From contig CAWIXB010000001.1 in NCBI GenBank assembly GCA_963839955.1, forward strand, positions 1,054,001-1,118,000: a DNA stretch of 64,000 nucleotides, read 5' to 3'. Both the position numbers and the translations under genes were made by a program. Below the pieces are notes generated by a model, which was not told the origin of the DNA, ran no database searches, and saw only the letters and a list, made by a program, of their open reading frames with translations. This document shows positions 62,143-64,000 of the stretch, one piece after another; within the stretch, counting starts at the first letter, position 1, and each line of letters starts with the position of its first letter. This DNA comes from CAWIXB01 sp963839955 (GTDB lineage: Bacteria > Actinomycetota > Actinomycetes > JACCUZ01).

Positions 62143-63120
62143 ATGACCACGGAGGACAAGACGCCGGCGCCGGGTGACCCGTCTCCCGATGCGCCGACCG
62201 CTGCTCCGAGCAAGACGGCGCCCGCCCCCGAACCGGGTGGCAAGGAAGCCGCCGGCGAGAACGTTGCGGGAAAGAACGTGACCGCCGCGGCCGCGTCGGA
62301 CAAGCCGTCGACTACCGGGGACTCGACCACCGAGGACGGCAAAGCCTCCAAAACCGGGGCCTCCACAACCGGGGACTCGGCGACGGAGGGCAAGCCGCTC
62401 AGCCGGCGCCAGAAGAGGCGCGAGGAGAGGGAAGCGCGCCCGCGGAAGTCCTTCATGCGCGAGCTGCCGGGCATCGTGGTGACCGCCCTGGTGATCTCCG
62501 TGCTCATCAAGACGTTTCTCGTGCAGGCGTTCTACATCCCGTCCGGGTCGATGGAGAACACGCTGCTCGTCAACGACCGGGTCCTGGTCAACAAGCTCGC
62601 CGACAAGCCCGACGAGATCCATCGCGGCGACGTCGTCGTCTTCCGCGACCCGGGCGGGTGGCTCTCGGCGCCGGACCTGCAGGAGGCCAAGAACGAGGGC
62701 GTCCTCGGAAAGCTGAAGGACGGGCTCGTCTTCGTCGGCCTCGCGCCAGCGGCCGGGGAGGAGGACCTCATCAAGCGGGTCATCGGGGTGGGCGGCGACC
62801 GCGTCGAGGGCCGGGAGGGGCGGGTCTACGTCAACGGCACCGCGCTCGCGGAGCAGGGCTACCTCTACCCCGAGGACCGGCCCACGGAGCAGGACTTCTC
62901 GGTGACCGTGCCCAAGGACAAGATCTGGGTGATGGGCGACCACCGGGCGGTCTCCGAGGACTCACGGGCCCACAACGAGCAGCAGGGCACCTCGGGATTC
63001 GTGCCCGTCGCAGACGTCATCGGGCGCGCCTTCACGGTCGTCTGGCCGATCGACCGGGCCCACCTGCTGCGCCAGCCCAAGACCTTCGACCAGCCTGCCC
63101 TGGGCAACGGGGGGCCCTGA
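62143..63120 (+). CDS. lepB: Signal peptidase I
   Basis: A 325-residue membrane serine protease cleaving Sec/Tat signal peptides. A long disordered cytoplasmic start (about 100 residues, Thr/Ala/Ser/Pro-rich) precedes a membrane helix (LPGIVVTALVISVLIKTFLV). The catalytic Ser lies in YIPSGSMENTL and the Lys in LIKRVIGVGGD; MGDHRAVSEDSRAH is box E. ATG 62143. One further LepB copy is common in the phylum but not seen here. Confidence 0.95.
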   Translation: MTTEDKTPAPGDPSPDAPTAAPSKTAPAPEPGGKEAAGENVAGKNVTAAAASDKPSTTGDSTTEDGKASKTGASTTGDSATEGKPLSRRQKRREEREARPRKSFMRELPGIVVTALVISVLIKTFLVQAFYIPSGSMENTLLVNDRVLVNKLADKPDEIHRGDVVVFRDPGGWLSAPDLQEAKNEGVLGKLKDGLVFVGLAPAAGEEDLIKRVIGVGGDRVEGREGRVYVNGTALAEQGYLYPEDRPTEQDFSVTVPKDKIWVMGDHRAVSEDSRAHNEQQGTSGFVPVADVIGRAFTVVWPIDRAHLLRQPKTFDQPALGNGGP

Positions 63121-63138
63121 GCCGTCCTGGCCAGGTCG

Positions 63139-63144
63139 TAGTCT
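63139..63144 (+). promoter_or_regulatory. -10 element of rnhB, likely leaderless
   Basis: TAGTCT ends 8 bases before ATG 63153, so transcription would start at the first codon. No ribosome site lies in between. Same layout as ddl. Confidence 0.5.
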
Positions 63145-63152
63145 CGGGTCCC

Positions 63153-63884
63153 ATGGCGAGGTTCGTCGTCCGCCGTCAGGGCGGTCTCTGGGCATACGAG
63201 CGGGCTCTGTCCCGCGCTGGGCTGTGCCCGGTCGCGGGCGCCGACGAGGCGGGCCGGGGCGCCTGTGCGGGCCCCCTGGTCGTCGCGGCCGTGGTCCTGC
63301 CCGAGGGCCGCCGGGGCCAGGTGCCCGACCTCGCCGACTCCAAGCTGCTCACCCCGGTCGTGCGTGAGCGTGTCTACGCCGAGGTCGTCGCCCGCGCCGT
63401 GACCTGGTCCGCCGTCGTGATCCCGCCCGGCGAGGTCGACCGGGTCGGGCTCCATGTCAGCAACGTCGCGGGCATGCGCCGGGCGCTGATGCGCCTCGAC
63501 GTCGAGCCGTCCTACGTCCTGACCGACGGGTTCGCGGTCTCCGGCCTGCCTGCTCCCGGCCTGGCCGTGTGGAAGGGCGACCGGGTCAGCGCGTCCATCG
63601 CGGCGGCCTCGGTCGTGGCCAAGGTGACCCGGGACCGGATCATGACCGGGCTGCACGAACGATTCCCGGCATACGACTTCAATCTGCACAAGGGGTACAT
63701 CACGCCCGTCCACAACGCGGCGCTCGACCGGCACGGGCCCTGCCCGGAGCACCGGTTCTCCTACATCAACGTGGCCCGCCGCGCCCAGGGAGACGCCCGG
63801 GTGCCGGGTCGGACCCTGGTGAGGGTCGCGGCGGGGGAGAATGACGACGTCATGTTGCTCGAGGACGAGGCGGTGACGGTATGA
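63153..63884 (+). CDS. rnhB: Ribonuclease HII
   Basis: A 243-residue enzyme removing ribonucleotides from DNA. The DEAGRG motif (Asp31, Glu32) is in VAGADEAGRGACAGPLVVAA; further acidic ligands are in VLTDGFAV and ASIAAASVVAKVTRDRIM. ATG 63153 is preferred. The stop overlaps the next gene in ATGA. Confidence 0.95.
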   Translation: MARFVVRRQGGLWAYERALSRAGLCPVAGADEAGRGACAGPLVVAAVVLPEGRRGQVPDLADSKLLTPVVRERVYAEVVARAVTWSAVVIPPGEVDRVGLHVSNVAGMRRALMRLDVEPSYVLTDGFAVSGLPAPGLAVWKGDRVSASIAAASVVAKVTRDRIMTGLHERFPAYDFNLHKGYITPVHNAALDRHGPCPEHRFSYINVARRAQGDARVPGRTLVRVAAGENDDVMLLEDEAVTV

Positions 63885-64000
63885 GTGCCGAAGACCTCGA
63901 GAAGTACGAGACCGAGATGGAGCTCGCCCTCTATCGGGAGTACCGCGACGTGGTGGGTCTGTTCACCCACGTCGTCGAGACCGAGCGGCGGTTCTACCTC
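63881..64000 (+). CDS. DUF2469 family protein, N-terminal fragment
   Basis: Only the first 40 residues are in the window (MSAEDLEKYETEMELALYRE...), matching the small DUF2469 protein that follows rnhB in actinobacteria. Function unknown. ATG 63881 overlaps the rnhB stop. The remainder lies beyond the window. Confidence 0.85.
   Translation, partial: MSAEDLEKYETEMELALYREYRDVVGLFTHVVETERRFYL

Overview
The window is high-GC DNA from an actinobacterium, most likely of the Nocardioides type (Propionibacteriales). This rests on gene order seen in that group: gltX with tRNA-Gln and tRNA-Glu, ndgR|leuCD-hup-cofC-plsC-gpsA, thiL/rpmB/DAK2/recG/rsmD/coaD, rpmF-rnc-mutM-smc-ftsY, amt-glnB-glnD, and ffh-rpsP-khpA-rimM-trmD-rplS-lepB-rnhB. 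It also rests on frequent GTG/TTG starts, TAnnnT -10 boxes close to start codons, and a cofC gene for coenzyme F420. No taxon was computed.

Layout. 1-3794: the end of a citramalate-synthase-like gene, a FAH-family hydrolase, gltX, a CPBP membrane protease whose 3' end runs into tRNA-Gln(CUG), then tRNA-Glu(CUC) and a strong terminator. 3862-16885: an accessory block, one unbroken 12-gene operon on the plus strand. It encodes an amino-acid-type ABC importer, a YtcJ-like amidohydrolase, a fold-II PLP enzyme with a zinc ribbon, a GntR/FCD regulator, HyuA/HyuB hydantoinase-oxoprolinase subunits, FmdB, an FmdA formamidase-type enzyme, RidA and a second FAH-family hydrolase. A consensus promoter and a perfect 16-bp palindrome sit in front of it. 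16900-17695: a methyltransferase pseudogene with four disabling lesions. 17726-20793: kinase, acyl-CoA dehydrogenase and SDR genes resembling part of the Lva 4-hydroxyacyl-CoA pathway. 20819-31898: leucine biosynthesis with its IclR regulator, HU, cofC, plsC, gpsA, a transsulfuration-type enzyme, ddl, thiL and rpmB. 32105-48384: DAK2 protein, recG, rsmD, coaD, DUF177-rpmF-rnc-mutM, a LVIVD surface protein, smc and ftsY. 48411-49808: a DUF222/HNH (13E12-type) gene behind a LexA-like box. 50083-54190: the amt-glnB-glnD nitrogen operon behind two GlnR-like boxes. 54205-64000: a two-gene ABC exporter and the ffh to rnhB translation/secretion block, ending in a partial DUF2469 gene.

The best candidate for an undescribed system is the 3.9-16.9 kb operon. 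Its parts suggest import of a small nitrogenous compound, hydrolysis of cyclic and linear amide bonds, PLP-dependent elimination or deamination with RidA removing reactive enamines, and a final FAH-type step, all under a local FCD repressor. The substrate cannot be read from sequence. Its lower GC by eye and its position against a decayed, 3'-truncated methyltransferase gene suggest horizontal acquisition. All functions are inferred from recognised family motifs; no searches were run.
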